The notes under the pieces are model-generated. The model saw only the letters and a list, made by a program, of their open reading frames with translations. It searched no databases and had not been told where the DNA came from. Positions 6,949 to 7,111 of a stretch of 7,111 nucleotides of DNA are shown piece after piece. The stretch covers positions 1 to 7,111 of the forward strand of contig JAJDEK010000067.1 in assembly GCA_029259875.1 (NCBI GenBank), in the 5' to 3' direction. The translations under genes were made by a program, and so were the position numbers. Position 1 is the stretch's first letter. Each line of letters begins with the position of its first letter. The stretch comes from Planctomycetaceae bacterium. GTDB taxonomy: Bacteria; Planctomycetota; Planctomycetia; Planctomycetales; Planctomycetaceae.

Positions 6949-7111
6949 AACTCGAAGTCCCGCCTCTGTAAACAATGGTTTTTCAGATCGGGCAGATAAT
7001 GTGGAACCGGTGGTTCGCTTTAATCCGCTCATAAACGATTCCACTATCCAACGTCGACCATAACCTTTTTCTTTTAATCGTTCATCCGTCATCTGTGAAC
7101 GATAACGACCG
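6925..7111 (-). CDS. DDE transposase, C-terminal 61 residues (rest outside window)
   Basis: The minus-strand frame is open from the right edge to a TAA at 6925-6927 and gives 61 complete codons. Residues 17-31 (YGRRWIVESFMSGLK) match the Y-(2)-R-(3)-E-(6)-K signature around the third catalytic acidic residue of IS4-type DDE transposases: Tyr17, Arg20, Glu24, Lys31. It is followed by an SARSE segment (39-43) and a Leu/Ala-rich final helix (52-61), as is common at the end of such proteins, including many from planctomycetes. The enzyme would cut and join the ends of its own insertion sequence. Without the other two catalytic residues or the terminal inverted repeats I cannot say which IS family it belongs to or whether the copy is intact. 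The frame is unbroken in the visible part. Confidence 0.8.
   Translation of the reverse strand, partial: GRYRSQMTDERLKEKGYGRRWIVESFMSGLKRTTGSTLSARSEKPLFTEAGLRVLAYALRR

Overview
The window reads as ordinary chromosome of a moderately AT-rich bacterium with widely spaced genes. The gene set (a UvrA-like ATPase, UvrB, the condensin subunit ScpA, a class I glutamine-amidotransferase-like protein, and a transposase with a Y-R-E-K signature) and the roomy layout resemble a planctomycete of the Gimesia/Rubinisphaera kind. That placement is my inference from general resemblance, not from a search.

Layout. Bases 1-1789 (+) hold the last 595 codons of a UvrA-family gene whose start lies off the left edge. 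Thirteen bases later, converging from the other strand, lies uvrB (1803-3848, -). A 220-base gap then separates it from scpA (4069-4926, -). Next come a 190-base leader region, a strong intrinsic terminator (5117-5154, -), and the gene it ends, a class I amidotransferase-like gene (5184-5948, -). From 5949 to 6924 I find no convincing gene, only a good sigma70-like promoter candidate facing right (6474-6501) with a palindrome in its spacer, and some small repeats. The right edge (6925-7111, -) is the C-terminal end of a DDE transposase, so a mobile element or its remnant enters there.

How the parts relate. UvrA and UvrB proteins cooperate in nucleotide excision repair, and here their genes lie tail to tail. 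This UvrA-family protein is not standard. The insertion domain that normally follows the first zinc-binding module is cut to a short linker, and the second Walker B motif has Asn where Asp is expected. It may therefore be a paralogue (UvrA2-like or transport/resistance-like) rather than the main damage sensor. ScpA is a housekeeping chromosome-segregation gene in its own transcription unit. The amidotransferase-like protein lacks the nucleophilic Cys and the Glu of the catalytic triad, so it looks like a pseudoenzyme.

No new multi-gene system is evident. The most interesting points are the two proteins with altered catalytic residues and the unexplained promoter in the gene-free stretch.
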